DNA of 64,000 nt, taken from CAVZCC01 sp963773765. GTDB taxonomy: Bacteria > Actinomycetota > Acidimicrobiia > Acidimicrobiales > Microtrichaceae. Made by a program: the position numbers and the translations under genes. Below, one piece after another: positions 44,155 through 53,989 of this stretch. Location: assembly GCA_963773765.1 (NCBI GenBank), contig CAVZCC010000001.1, positions 372,001 through 436,000 on the forward strand, in the 5' to 3' direction. How positions within the stretch are numbered: position 1 is the first letter of the stretch; every line of letters begins with the position of its first letter. The notes below the pieces were generated by a model. That model saw nothing but the letters and a program-made list of their open reading frames with translations, was not told the DNA's origin and made no database searches.

Positions 44155-46427
44155 GCCTCCACCAACGCCGTGTCCCCGGACCGCCGGGTCGCCTCCGGCG
44201 AGCGGAGCGTGTCCAGCACCAGGTAGGCGGTGTAGGGCAGGGCGACGGTCAGCATCATGGCCGGGATGGCCACGCCGGAGTCGTTGAGGACCCAGGCCAC
44301 GATGCCCAGGGTGAGGCCGGAGATCCCGAAGGCGCGGAACGACAGGTGGCGCTCGTTGATCCGGCGGAGCATGCGGTTGGGACGCCACGTCAGGTAGGCC
44401 AGGAACAACAGGGCGGCGGGGATCACCAGGGTCCACACGGTGGAGGTGAGGATGCTGATGTTGGCCTCCAGCTTGCGCTGCAGGATCACCGCCATGTCAC
44501 CGTCGGCGACCTTGGCCGCGAACCGGCCCAGGTGGGTCCGCGACTCCGGTGGGCGTGAGAGGTCCAGGAGCGCGAACGCCACCAGCACCGCCACCGTGCC
44601 CACGCCGATCAGCGCCACCAGGCGGAGCCTGATGCGCCGGCCCGAGAGCAGCAGCGTGCACACGGCGAAGGCCGGGACCGACGCCAGCACCCCACCCACG
44701 TCGGCGCCGAACATGGGCGCACCGTCCAGCACCACGACCGCGGACAGGAACACGACGAGGACGACGGTCCGACCCCGGCCCACGGTCGCCGGGCGCAGGC
44801 GGCCCCAGAGCTCCCACCCGGCGGTGGCGACCACGAGCGTGGAGATGGTGAGCAACGAGAAGGCCTGGTTCCCGTACCCGGCGAACCGTCCCGCCACGAT
44901 GGGCGAGTAGCCGAACACGGTGTTCAGCTGGAGGCCGCCGCCGGCGACGATGTCCACCGCGAGCACCCCGACGCACAGGCCCGCCAACAACAACGGCGGG
45001 ACCAGCGGATCGACCCGGCGCCCCGTTCGCGCCACCAGCGCCACCAGCACCGACCCGGCCAGGATGGCAAGGCCGAAGGACGCGGGCACGAACGGGCCGT
45101 AGGGCGCCAGGCCCGACAGGTAGGCCACGGACGGGACCGCCATCACCACCAGGGCCAGGACCTCCAGCTGCGGTGCCCAGTCGTTGCGCCGGCTGATGCA
45201 CCAGGTCACCAGGAGCAGCAGGATGACGAGCAGCAGGATGAAGCCCACGGTGACGGGTCCGGTGGCCTGGTCACGGAAGACCGCCCGCTCGTTGGCCCGG
45301 ACCATGGCATCGACGCGGTCCTGCAGCGACGCGTCGGACGCCGTGGTCGATGCCGGCGTGTCGTTCATGGCGTCCGGACGCTCCAGGCCCAGGCGGGCCA
45401 GGATGGTCGGGGCCAGGTCGGTCAGCGTGATGAACCCGTCGCGCCGGGTCGTGGGTGACTGGGACCATCCCCGGTCCAGGCCCGGTCCACGCATGCCGAA
45501 CACGGTGAGCTGTTCCTTCTCCAGCGGGGCGGTCGGGGCCACCACCATCACCAGGTCCGAGTCCAGGTCGACCTTCGACAGCAGCGCTCCGAAGAGGGCG
45601 TCGCTGTCCTGCAGCGCGCGCCGGAACTGGGCGTCCCCCTGCTCGGCGGTGCTCTGGGCCCGGGCCTGCTCGGCCCGCTCCAGGTCGGACAGCTCCGCCA
45701 CCACCACGGTCGCGGTCCGCCACGCCTCCCCCACCGAGGCCAGGTAGGCCGCTGGATCGAGCCGGATGCCGAAGGGTGCGGTCTCGTCGGCCACCAGCAG
45801 GGACGACCCGACGTTGCCGACCGCGACCTGGCCCGAGCTGTCGGCCGCCGCGAGGGCGACGTCACGCCGGACGCCGTCGACCAGGGTCTCGTCCGCATTG
45901 CCCACCACGCCGGTGGTCCGGCCGTCCTCCCCCAGGGCGCGGGCCAGTGAACCCGGGACCGCGCCGTAGAGCAGGTCCTCGTTCCTGGTGACCTGTTCCG
46001 GCATGGACAGGGCCAGGACCTCGCCGCTCGGCACCTCACCGGTGCGGCGCTGGAACACCGCCGCGGCGGGACCGGCGGGGGTTGACTCCGCGGCGTTGGC
46101 CGCCTCTCCGGCGCTGGCGGGGTCCAGGCTGTCGGCCCGGTTGCCGGCACCGATGGTCAGGTACGCGCCGGCACTGTCGGTGCGGGGGCCGACGGTCCGG
46201 GTGCTGAGCGATGCCACCGCGGCGCCGTCCAGGAACTCCCAGAGCTCGGGGGTGAGGGAGCGGTCGAGCTGGTCCCACGTGACCCGGGGCAGGGTCACGA
46301 CCAACACCTTCCCGGGCTCGCCGGCCCGGGGCTCGCCGGCCCCGGCCGGGGCGGGGCCCAGGGCGGCGACGGCGACGGCGACGATCAGGCCCACCAGCGC
46401 TGCGGTCCGTCCCGGCCGGCGCGTCAC
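44151..46427 (-). CDS. Secreted phosphatase-like domain fused to a multi-pass membrane domain
   Basis: 758 aa. A signal sequence (TAALVGLIVAVAVAALGPAPAGA) is followed by an extracytoplasmic domain of about 340 residues resembling the alkaline-phosphatase/phosphodiesterase superfamily (KVLVVTLPRVTWDQL, TIGAGNRAD, GFITLTDLAPTILARLG). The C-terminal 370 residues contain about ten membrane helices with GYGNQAFSLL and ENDSG-like LNDSGVAIPAMML. I know of no characterised homologue. Start GTG 46427 overlaps the glycosyltransferase. It may modify lipid-linked glycans flipped by the adjacent MurJ. Confidence 0.78.
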   Translation of the reverse strand: MTRRPGRTAALVGLIVAVAVAALGPAPAGAGEPRAGEPGKVLVVTLPRVTWDQLDRSLTPELWEFLDGAAVASLSTRTVGPRTDSAGAYLTIGAGNRADSLDPASAGEAANAAESTPAGPAAAVFQRRTGEVPSGEVLALSMPEQVTRNEDLLYGAVPGSLARALGEDGRTTGVVGNADETLVDGVRRDVALAAADSSGQVAVGNVGSSLLVADETAPFGIRLDPAAYLASVGEAWRTATVVVAELSDLERAEQARAQSTAEQGDAQFRRALQDSDALFGALLSKVDLDSDLVMVVAPTAPLEKEQLTVFGMRGPGLDRGWSQSPTTRRDGFITLTDLAPTILARLGLERPDAMNDTPASTTASDASLQDRVDAMVRANERAVFRDQATGPVTVGFILLLVILLLLVTWCISRRNDWAPQLEVLALVVMAVPSVAYLSGLAPYGPFVPASFGLAILAGSVLVALVARTGRRVDPLVPPLLLAGLCVGVLAVDIVAGGGLQLNTVFGYSPIVAGRFAGYGNQAFSLLTISTLVVATAGWELWGRLRPATVGRGRTVVLVVFLSAVVVLDGAPMFGADVGGVLASVPAFAVCTLLLSGRRIRLRLVALIGVGTVAVLVAFALLDLSRPPESRTHLGRFAAKVADGDMAVILQRKLEANISILTSTVWTLVIPAALLFLAYLTWRPNRMLRRINERHLSFRAFGISGLTLGIVAWVLNDSGVAIPAMMLTVALPYTAYLVLDTLRSPEATRRSGDTALVEA

Positions 46428-47494
46428 GCCAGCTCCCGGTAGACGGCCAGCACCTGGTCCACCAGCGTGTCGGGGTCGAACAGTGCACGGGCCCGTCCGC
46501 TCCCGGCCGCACCGGTGGCCCGGGCCCGCTCCGGGTCCCCGAGCAGAGCGAGCAGCTCGGTGGCCACGGCGTCGTGGTCGCCGATGGCCACCACCGCTCC
46601 ACCGGCGCCGTCGCCCAGCAGGTCGGGCGCCATCCCCACCGCCGTGCTCACCACCGGCACGCCCAGCTGCATCGCCTCGGCCAGCACCAATGGGATGGCC
46701 TCCCACACCGAGGTGAGGACCATCACGTCGGACGCGGCGATCTGGTCGACGGCATGGGGGCTGAAGCCGGCCAGGATCACCGAGTCGGCCACGCCGAGCC
46801 GGGCGGTCAGCCCCTCCAGCTCGGCCCGCTGCGGACCGTCCCCGACGATCGCCAGACGCGCCTCCGGACGCGCTGCCGCGACGGCGGCCCAGGCCCGTAC
46901 CAGGGTGGTCAGGTCCTTCTGGGGATGGAGTCGGGAGACGCACACCACCAGAGGAGTGTCGTCGCTGACGCCGAGCTCATGGCGGACCTCGGCCCGGGAG
47001 CGGCCCGGTACGGGCGGCGGGGAGGCGGGGACGACCACCCGAAGGCGGTCCGGGCCGACCACCCCGGACAGGGCGTCGCCCATGGCCGGCGTGGGTGCGA
47101 TCACGCGGTCGGCCCGGCGGATCACGACCCGTTCCAGCACCCGCTGCAGGCCGGCGGCCCGACCGGCGGCCTCGTCCAGGACGACGTTGTGCAGCGTCAG
47201 CACCACCGGCACGCGTCGCCCGACCGCGACCCATCCCGCCTTGAGGCCGTGGGCGTGCACCAGGTCGGCGTCGGCTGCGGGACCGCGCAGCGCCCGGCGG
47301 GCGGCGAGGAGGCCGGCGGGCGACATCCCGGACGGCACCGGTACGACCGCGGCCTGGGGACCGAGCCCCTGCATCACGCCGGCCGGCCCGACGACGGGGG
47401 CCGCCACGCCGCGCTCCTCCAGCCCGGTGGCCAGCGTGGCCACGTGGACCCGGATCCCACCGGTCGACGGCCCGAGCACCTGCAGCGCCCTCAT
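46424..47494 (-). CDS. Glycosyltransferase, GT4 family (GT-B fold)
   Basis: 356 aa. N-terminal GPSTGGIRVHVATLATGLEERG and HAHGLKAGW are acceptor-side motifs. The donor site VVCVSRLHPQKDLTTLVRAW and SVWEAIPLVLAEAMQLGVPVV (E-x7-E) mark a retaining GT4 enzyme. It probably acts in the cytoplasm on a lipid-linked precursor. ATG 47494 overlaps the murJ stop as ATGA. Confidence 0.92.
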   Translation of the reverse strand: MRALQVLGPSTGGIRVHVATLATGLEERGVAAPVVGPAGVMQGLGPQAAVVPVPSGMSPAGLLAARRALRGPAADADLVHAHGLKAGWVAVGRRVPVVLTLHNVVLDEAAGRAAGLQRVLERVVIRRADRVIAPTPAMGDALSGVVGPDRLRVVVPASPPPVPGRSRAEVRHELGVSDDTPLVVCVSRLHPQKDLTTLVRAWAAVAAARPEARLAIVGDGPQRAELEGLTARLGVADSVILAGFSPHAVDQIAASDVMVLTSVWEAIPLVLAEAMQLGVPVVSTAVGMAPDLLGDGAGGAVVAIGDHDAVATELLALLGDPERARATGAAGSGRARALFDPDTLVDQVLAVYRELA

Positions 47495-49132
47495 GTGACC
47501 CCCGGGCGTCCCGGGTCGCCACCCAACGAGCGCAGCGTCCGGGTGGGGCTGGGCCCGCCGAGCGCCCACATCGCCGCCAGGGTCACGCCGGCCACCACGG
47601 CCGCGCCGGCCACCAGGGACAGCACCTCGCCGACGGTGCCGGTGGCATCGACCGATCGGACCAGCCAGGTACGCCGCGGCTCCGGCCAGGGCGGCTGCCA
47701 CCACCGTGCGGGCCAGCGGGATGCCCACCCGGGGCACGACGGCGCCCTCCTCGTGCACCCTGCTCCGGACGGCGACGGCGAGGAGGACGGCCCCCACGGT
47801 CTGGGCCAGGCCGTAGCCCACGCCGATGACCGTGATCCGGTCCGCCCGGGGTGCCACCGCGACCAGGCCGAAGAGGGCCACGGTGCCGACCACTCCCGCC
47901 GCGGCGTTGGCCAGGGTGGGGGTCCGGGTGTTGCCGTAGGCGTAGCTGACCCGCGTCAGGAACAGCAGCATCGAGAACCCGGGCAGGCCGACCGCGAACC
48001 CGGCGATCGCCCCGGCGACCTCGGCCGAGCGGCCGGAGGCGTTGCCGAGGGCCACCAGCTGGGACAACGGCACCGCCAGGGCGGCCAGCGCCACCGCGGA
48101 GGCGACCGTGAAGAGGGCGATGGAGCGCGTGGCCCGGGCGACCTCGTCGCCGAACCCCTGCCACTCGGCACCGTGGGCGTAGCGGGTGAGTGCCGGGAAG
48201 GCGGTGGTGAACACGGGCACCGCGAACAGGGAGTTGGGCAGCATGAACAGGACGAAGGCCAGTTGGTAGACCACCACGCCGCCCTCCACGCCGTTGGACA
48301 GGTACAGGACCACCACCAGCAGGATCTGGGTGACGGCGAGGAACCCGGCTGCCCACAGGCCCTGGCGGGCGAGCCGGCGCAGCACCGGGTGGTGCAGGTC
48401 CAGCCGGGGGCGGATCGGGTACCCCACGCGCCGGGCGCCGATGACCGGCACCAGGGTGAACGCCACCACGCCCAGGGTCGTGCCGACGGCCAGGACGAGC
48501 TTCTCGGGTGTGGTCAGGTCCAGGCTGGGCGGTGCGCCGCCGCGCATGAGGGCGAAGACGATGTAGACCCCGATGACGATGATGTTGTTGACCGTCGGGG
48601 CGAACACCGGCAGGGCGAAGTGGCCCGTGGCGTTCAGGACGGCGGTGGCCACCAGGCTGGCGGCGTAGAAGAGGATCTGGGGCAGGAAGAACCAGAGGAG
48701 GAAGGTCCCGAGCTGGACCTGGGCCTCCGCCACCGCGGGATCGTCCACGCCGGAGACCAGGAGCCGCATGATCCAGGGGGCGGCGATCATCCCGGCCGCG
48801 ACGACGGCGGCCAGGATCGACAGCATGGCGCCCAGGACCACGCCCGCGGTCCGCTCCGCCTCCTCCCGGCTGGTGCGGTCGACCGCGTCGACCATCACCG
48901 GCACCAGGACCGCCTGCAGCACACCGGCGGCGAACAGCTCGAACAGGATGTTCGGCACCGTGTTGGCGGACTGGTAGGTGTTGCCCAGGTACGAGGTGCC
49001 GAGCACCGCGGCCACCACCACGACGCGTGCGAACCCGGTGGCCCGGCTCACCACCGTCAGCAGCGACATCCGGGCCGCGTCCCGGTTCCGCCTGGCCAGG
49101 ACGGCGTCCGCCGACCCTCCCTCCCGGTCCAC
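47491..49132 (-). CDS. murJ: MurJ-family lipid flippase, frameshifted near the 3' end
   Basis: About 546 aa with 13-14 membrane helices of the MOP exporter superfamily. Characteristic parts are SRATGFARVVVVAAVLG, NTYQSANTVPNILFELFAAGVLQAVLVPV and LPQILFYAASLVATAVLNATGHF. MurJ flips lipid II across the membrane. One extra base near 47666 shifts the last 58 residues, which then read VDATGTVGEVLSLVAGAAVV and stop at 47491. GTG 49132 is taken as start; ATG 49069 is possible. Confidence 0.93.
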
Positions 49133-49160
49133 CTCAGGCCCGCTCCACGGGAAGGTGGAC

Positions 49161-50255
49161 TCATCCGGCGGGCACCGTCGGGAACGGTGCGGTGGCCGCG
49201 GTCCCGGTGCCGTAGTGGCCCACCAGGCCGTCGTCGCGCTGCTGGGCGATGGCGTAGACCAGGGACAACCGGCCGAACGCCTCGTCGAGGTCGTCCACGG
49301 TGCTCAGGCGGTCGGCCAGGTCGCCCTCCCGCAGGTCGGTCAGGATCGCGCCGCGCTCGGGCTGGCCCTCGGTGGTGGTCGTGGCCTCGCCGTCGGCACG
49401 GCTCGGCCACGCCTCCGCCACGGTGACCGTGGCCGGTGCGGTCCGGGCCGTGGAGGTGGCCAGCGGCACCATGACGTCGGCCGCGTCCACCACGGTGTCG
49501 TCGCCCAGCACCATCACGTAGCGCACCCCGGTCACGGCGGGGAAGGCGGCGTCGGCCGGGGCGCCGGCGGCGTCCACGGTGATCAGCCCCAGGTCGGCCA
49601 GCGCCGTCAGGTAGGCACGCGCCGAGGCGACGTCCTCCGGACCGGCCACCACCACGGTGCCGTCCGGCGTGGTGGTCGGGATGGTCGGGGGCACCGTGGT
49701 GGCGCCGGCGTCCGTCGTCGTGGTGGTTCCCCCACCCGCCCCACCCGGCTCCGCGGCCAGCAGGGCCAGGGCCGTGCCCAGGTCGTCCACGACCGCATCG
49801 CGGACCTCGCCCACCTCGCCGGTGCGGAACCCCAGCCGGTCCCGCACCCGCCGGAGCACGCCCTCGTCCTCCAGCCCGATCGCAGGCTGCAGCCTGACCG
49901 TTCCGCTCAGCACCGCGTCGGAGGCGGCCAGGGTCGTGCGGGCGCTGTCCAGCACGTCGCCGGGGATCCCGTCCGAGGTCACGATCACGACGGGCTGCTC
50001 GCTGAGCCGGCCCGCCACGGCCTCGCTGTCCGGGCCGGACAGCGCGCCGGCCTGGCCGTCCACCTCGCTCAGCTGGTCCGCGGTGGCATCCAGCTCGGCA
50101 CCACGCCGGCGGTACCCCTCGTCCAGGTCGTCCACCCGCCCCCGCAGCGAGTCCACCGTGGCACGGTCCACGAACGACGCACCCATGGCCACGCCCACGC
50201 CCAGGGCCAGGAACACCGCCACCAGGCTGATGAGGTGGAACCGGAAGTTGATCAC
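49161..50255 (-). CDS. mctB: MctB-like copper-transport protein (DUF3186)
   Basis: 364 aa. The N-terminus FRFHLISLVAVFLALGVGVAMGA is one membrane helix, followed by a coiled-coil (residues about 35-65) and a large outer domain, as in Rv1698. Mycobacterial MctB limits copper accumulation. A Thr/Pro linker TTTTTDAGATTVPPT near residue 175 is a local insertion. It starts at GTG 50255, overlapping steA as GTGA, and keeps the mycobacterial order steA-mctB. Confidence 0.88.
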   Translation of the reverse strand: MINFRFHLISLVAVFLALGVGVAMGASFVDRATVDSLRGRVDDLDEGYRRRGAELDATADQLSEVDGQAGALSGPDSEAVAGRLSEQPVVIVTSDGIPGDVLDSARTTLAASDAVLSGTVRLQPAIGLEDEGVLRRVRDRLGFRTGEVGEVRDAVVDDLGTALALLAAEPGGAGGGTTTTTDAGATTVPPTIPTTTPDGTVVVAGPEDVASARAYLTALADLGLITVDAAGAPADAAFPAVTGVRYVMVLGDDTVVDAADVMVPLATSTARTAPATVTVAEAWPSRADGEATTTTEGQPERGAILTDLREGDLADRLSTVDDLDEAFGRLSLVYAIAQQRDDGLVGHYGTGTAATAPFPTVPAG

Positions 50256-51474
50256 GTGACTCCTCCCACGGCGCTGCCGAGCAGGCCGGGTGCACTGCCG
50301 GCCATGCCGGTCAGGAGCACCCAGTTGGCGCGGATGAGCAGGCGGATGGGCTCGCTGATGAGGACGATGACGGCCATGGCGAACAGCGCGGCGAAGACCA
50401 GCAGCAGCAGGTCACGCTTGCGCACCCGTCGCTGGTAGAGCCGGCTCACGCCCTTGGCGTCCACCAGGATCGGGCCGACCTTGATCCGCGTGAGCATGGT
50501 GGAGGCCATGCCGGCGCGGCCCTTGTCGAGGAAGTCGACCATGGAGGTGTGGGTGCCGACGGCGACGATGAGCTCCGCACCCAGCTCGAAGGCCATCAGC
50601 ATGGCGATGTCCTCGCTGGTCCCCGACGCCCGGAACAGGTGGTGGTCCAGGCCGAGCTCGTCGAGGCGTTCGGCCCCCGGCGCCCGTCCGTCGCGGTAGG
50701 CGTGCACCACCAGCTGGGCGCCGCAGCGCAGGGCCTGCTCGGACACCGAGTCCATGTCCCCGATGATCACGTCGGGCGTGACGCCCCTCGTCGAGGAGGG
50801 CGTCGGCCCCGCCGTCGACGCCGATCAGCACCGGTCGCATCTCGCGCGAGGTAGCCCGTCCGGCGCAGCAGCGACGAGGTCCTCCTTGTAGTCGCTGCCC
50901 CGCACCACGATGAGGACCTGGCGACCGTTCCAGTCGACGCCCAGGTCCGGCATCTCCAGGTCGTCCTCGAGCAGGTCGCGGTTGTGCTCGACGTACTCGA
51001 CGGTGTTCTCGACGAAGCGGTTGAGCTCGGCGCCCATCCGGCTCCGGCTCACCTCGTGGACGGCCAGCATCGACGGCCTCGTCCTGGCGCATGCCCGGAC
51101 GCGACCTGGTCCTGGCCGAGGAGGACGTCGCCCCCGGCCACGGTGACCACGTCGTCCTCGGCCAGCCGCTCCATGACGGCGGGGCCGAGGTCGTCGACGA
51201 GCGGGATCCCGGCCCGCAACAGCAGCAACGGTCCGTCGTTCGGGTACCGACCGGTGGATGACGACGACACGTTCAGCACCGCGCCGGGCTGGGCCGCCAC
51301 CAGGCTCTCCGCCGCGATCCGGTCCAGGTCCTCGTGGTCGATCACGGCGATGTCGCCGGGGCGGAGGCGTGTCACCAGCCGCTTGGTCCGGTGGTCGATG
51401 CGGACCGGCCCCACCACGGTGCCCGGCCCATCGGCCGTGCCCGCGGTCCCCCGGCGGCGGAACATGCCGGCCAT
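50252..51474 (-). CDS. steA: SteA-like membrane protein (Rv1697-like), five frameshifts
   Basis: About 405 aa when repaired. Segments in order are DHRTKRLVTRLRPGDIAVIDHEDLDRIAAE, NGRQVLIVVRGSDYKEDL, RPVLIGVDGGADALL, DVIIGDMDSVSEQAL and a single C-terminal membrane helix (LLLLVFAALFAMAVIVL). The fold resembles thiamine-pyrophosphokinase catalytic domains (GDMDS). SteA is linked to cell-wall processing and separation in Corynebacterium. Extra bases lie near 51096, 51073, 50862, 50850 and in CCCC 50784-50787. ATG 51474 overlaps recN. Confidence 0.88.
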
Positions 51475-53073
51475 CAACGCCCCCGTTGCCGGGCGGCGGT
51501 GCCGAGCAACTCCTCGGCGTGCTCCCGCGCGGTGGCCGACCGGGGCGAGCCGGACAGCATGCGGGACAGCTCCACCACGCGGCCGGCGTCGTCGAGCGGC
51601 TCCACGTCGGTCACCGTGGTGGTGTCGTCGCTGCGCTTGGTCACGCACAGCTGGTGGTCGGCGAAGGCCGCGACCTGGGGCAGGTGGGTGACCACCAGCA
51701 CCTGGGTGTCCCTGCCCAGGCGGGCCAGCGAGCGACCCACGGCCAGGGCTGCCTCGCCACCGATGCCGGCGTCGACCTCGTCGAAGACCATGGTGGGCGG
51801 CCCGCCCGACAGCACCAGGCGCAGCGCCAGCATGACGCGGCTCAGCTCGCCACCGGAGGCGACGCGGGCCAGTCCTCCGGGCTCGGTGCCCGGGTTCGTG
51901 GCCAGGCGGAACTCGACCGCGTCGCCCGCGCCGGGGAGCTCGGGGGTGTCGGCCACCTCGATCTCCACCCGGCTGCCGGGCAGCGCGAGGTCCCCCAGGA
52001 GGCCCGCGACCTGGGCCGCCAGGTCCGGTGCACCTGCCCGCCGGGCCCGGCCCACCCGCTCGGACTCCTCGGCCAACGCCGCGTCCGCCGCGACGATCTC
52101 CGCCTCGACGGCGGCCCGCGCCGCGTCCACCGAGGTGAGCTCCTCCAGGCGTTCCCCGGCGCGTGCCGCGTGCTCGAGCACGTCCTCCACCCGTTCGCCG
52201 TACTTGCGGCGGAGCTCCACCAGGGCGTGGCGACGGGACCGCACCTCGTCCAGGCGCTCGTCGTCGGGTTCCACCGTCTCGGCCACCGAGCGCAGCTCGG
52301 AGGCGACGTCGGACAGCTCCGCCTCGGCGTCACGGAGGCGGTCCACGAGCGGCGCGAACGGCTGGCGGCCGTCCAGCGACGCGAGGGCGCGGGCCAGGCG
52401 CGTCCAGCACGCCGCCCTCCGAACCCAGCAGGTCCTGCGCCTGCTCCGCGGCCTCCCGGTGGGCCACGGCATCGGCCAGGAGGTCCTCCTCGGCCGCCAG
52501 GCGTTCGTCCTCGCCGACCTCGGGGGCCACGGCGTCGATCTCGTCCAACTGGTAGCGGAGCAGGTCGATCTCACGGGCCCGTGCTCGCTCGTCGCCGCCC
52601 AGGTCCTCGAGCCGTCGCCGCAGGTCCAGCACCTGGCGCCGCGCCGCCCGCAGCGGGGCGGGATCGACGCCTGCGGAGCGGTCCAGGGCCTCACGCTGGG
52701 CCCGTGTGTGCAGCAGGGACTGCTGGGCGTGCTGGCCGTGGATCTCCAGCAGGGCGGCCGACAGCTCGGCCAGGCCGGCGGCGGTGCTCAGCTCGCCGTT
52801 CACGTAGGCCCGGGACCGGCCCTGGGCCGGAACCACCCGCTTGAGGACCCACTCGGTGTCCCCGACCGCGAACAGCCCCTCCACCACGGCCTCGTCGGCG
52901 CCGGTGCGGACCCGGGTCGGGTCGGCCCGTCCCCCGCCCAGCAGCTCCAGCGCCTCCACCACCATCGTCTTGCCGGCGCCGGTCTCTCCCGTGAGCGCGG
53001 TCAGGCCCGGTTGGACGGGGATCCGGGCCTCGGCGATGACACCGAGGTTGCGGACGGCAAGTTCGACCAGCAT
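51474..53073 (-). CDS. recN: DNA repair protein RecN, frameshifted
   Basis: About 532 aa of an SMC-like repair ATPase. Walker A is TGETGAGKTM at about residue 30, the ABC signature VASGGELSRVMLAL, Walker B TMVFDEVDAGIGG, and a central coiled coil. One extra base near 52400 splits it inside the coiled coil (GGVLDA-LARALASLDG). The start ATG 53073 has a TACGCT box 9 nt upstream. Confidence 0.94.
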
Positions 53074-53082
53074 GACCGCCCG

Positions 53083-53088
53083 AGCGTA
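53083..53088 (-). promoter_or_regulatory. -10 box TACGCT of recN (leaderless)
   Basis: TACGCT lies 9 nt before ATG 53073, in the 67-bp gap after nadK. Confidence 0.4.
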
Positions 53089-53140
53089 GAGGACCGCAGG
53101 CACGGCCTTCCGTACCCCGGAGGCCGGGCCGGGGACGTCC

Positions 53141-53989
53141 TCAGCGAACGCCCAGGCCGAACTTGGTGCGGAGCACGGCGTGGAAGTCCCGCTCCCCGAA
53201 GGTGACCAGCCGGGCCGGACGGTCGCTGGCGTGGCACTCCACCACGTCGCCGGGCGACAGGCGTTCCCCGGCCCGGCCGTCCACGGACACCCCGGCGTCC
53301 CGGTCGCCGGCCACCGTGACCCGGATGTGGCAGTCGGGACGCAGCACCATCGACCGGTCGAACAGCATGTGCGCCGCCACCGGTGCCATCAGCACGGCAC
53401 GGTGACGGGGGTCCACGATCGGGCCCCGCACGCTGAAGGCGTAGGCGGTGGAACCGGTCGGCGTGGCCAGGATCAGACCGTCGGCCACGTAGGAGGTGAA
53501 GGGCCGGCCGTCCAGCTCCACGTCCAGGCGCACCGTCCGGCCCATCTCGGACTTCTCCACCACGGCCTCGTTGAGGGCGCCCAGTCGTTCCGGCTCGGCC
53601 CCGGCCCGGCGAACGGTGACGTCGAGGCGCATGCGCTCCTCCAGGGACGAGCTACCGGCCAGGAACCGCTTGAGGGCGACGGTGACCCCCGACGGCTCCA
53701 CCTCGGTCAGGTAGCCGAGCTGGCCCAGGTTGACGCCCAGCACCGGGACGTCCTCCGGCGCGGCCAGGTCCACCGCCCGGAGCATGGTGCCGTCGCCGCC
53801 CAGGCTCAGCACCAGGTCCAGCCCGGCCGCCAGGTCCGGCCCCGGCACGCCCAGGTCGGGCCGCCCGACGTCCTGCGCGTCCTCCGTCCCCAGCCGGACC
53901 TCGTGACCGCGCTCGAGCAGCCAGTCGATGGTGGTCGCCGCCAGTTCGGCGGCCCGGCCCCGGTGCAGGACCAGCCCGATGGCGCTCAC
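53141..53989 (-). CDS. nadK: NAD kinase
   Basis: 282 aa. It phosphorylates NAD to NADP. The GGDGTMLRAV motif, LGVNLGQLGYLTE, NEAVVEK and the ATPTGSTAYAFS motif are all present. GTG 53989 overlaps tlyA as GTGA. The order tlyA-nadK-recN is conserved across actinobacteria. Confidence 0.96.
   Translation of the reverse strand: MSAIGLVLHRGRAAELAATTIDWLLERGHEVRLGTEDAQDVGRPDLGVPGPDLAAGLDLVLSLGGDGTMLRAVDLAAPEDVPVLGVNLGQLGYLTEVEPSGVTVALKRFLAGSSSLEERMRLDVTVRRAGAEPERLGALNEAVVEKSEMGRTVRLDVELDGRPFTSYVADGLILATPTGSTAYAFSVRGPIVDPRHRAVLMAPVAAHMLFDRSMVLRPDCHIRVTVAGDRDAGVSVDGRAGERLSPGDVVECHASDRPARLVTFGERDFHAVLRTKFGLGVR

Noticed and set aside
46424..49426. Long plus-strand open frames over murJ and the glycosyltransferase
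   Set aside because: They are antisense shadows. Their translations are His/Gly/Arg-rich and lack family motifs, while the minus strand encodes recognisable proteins.
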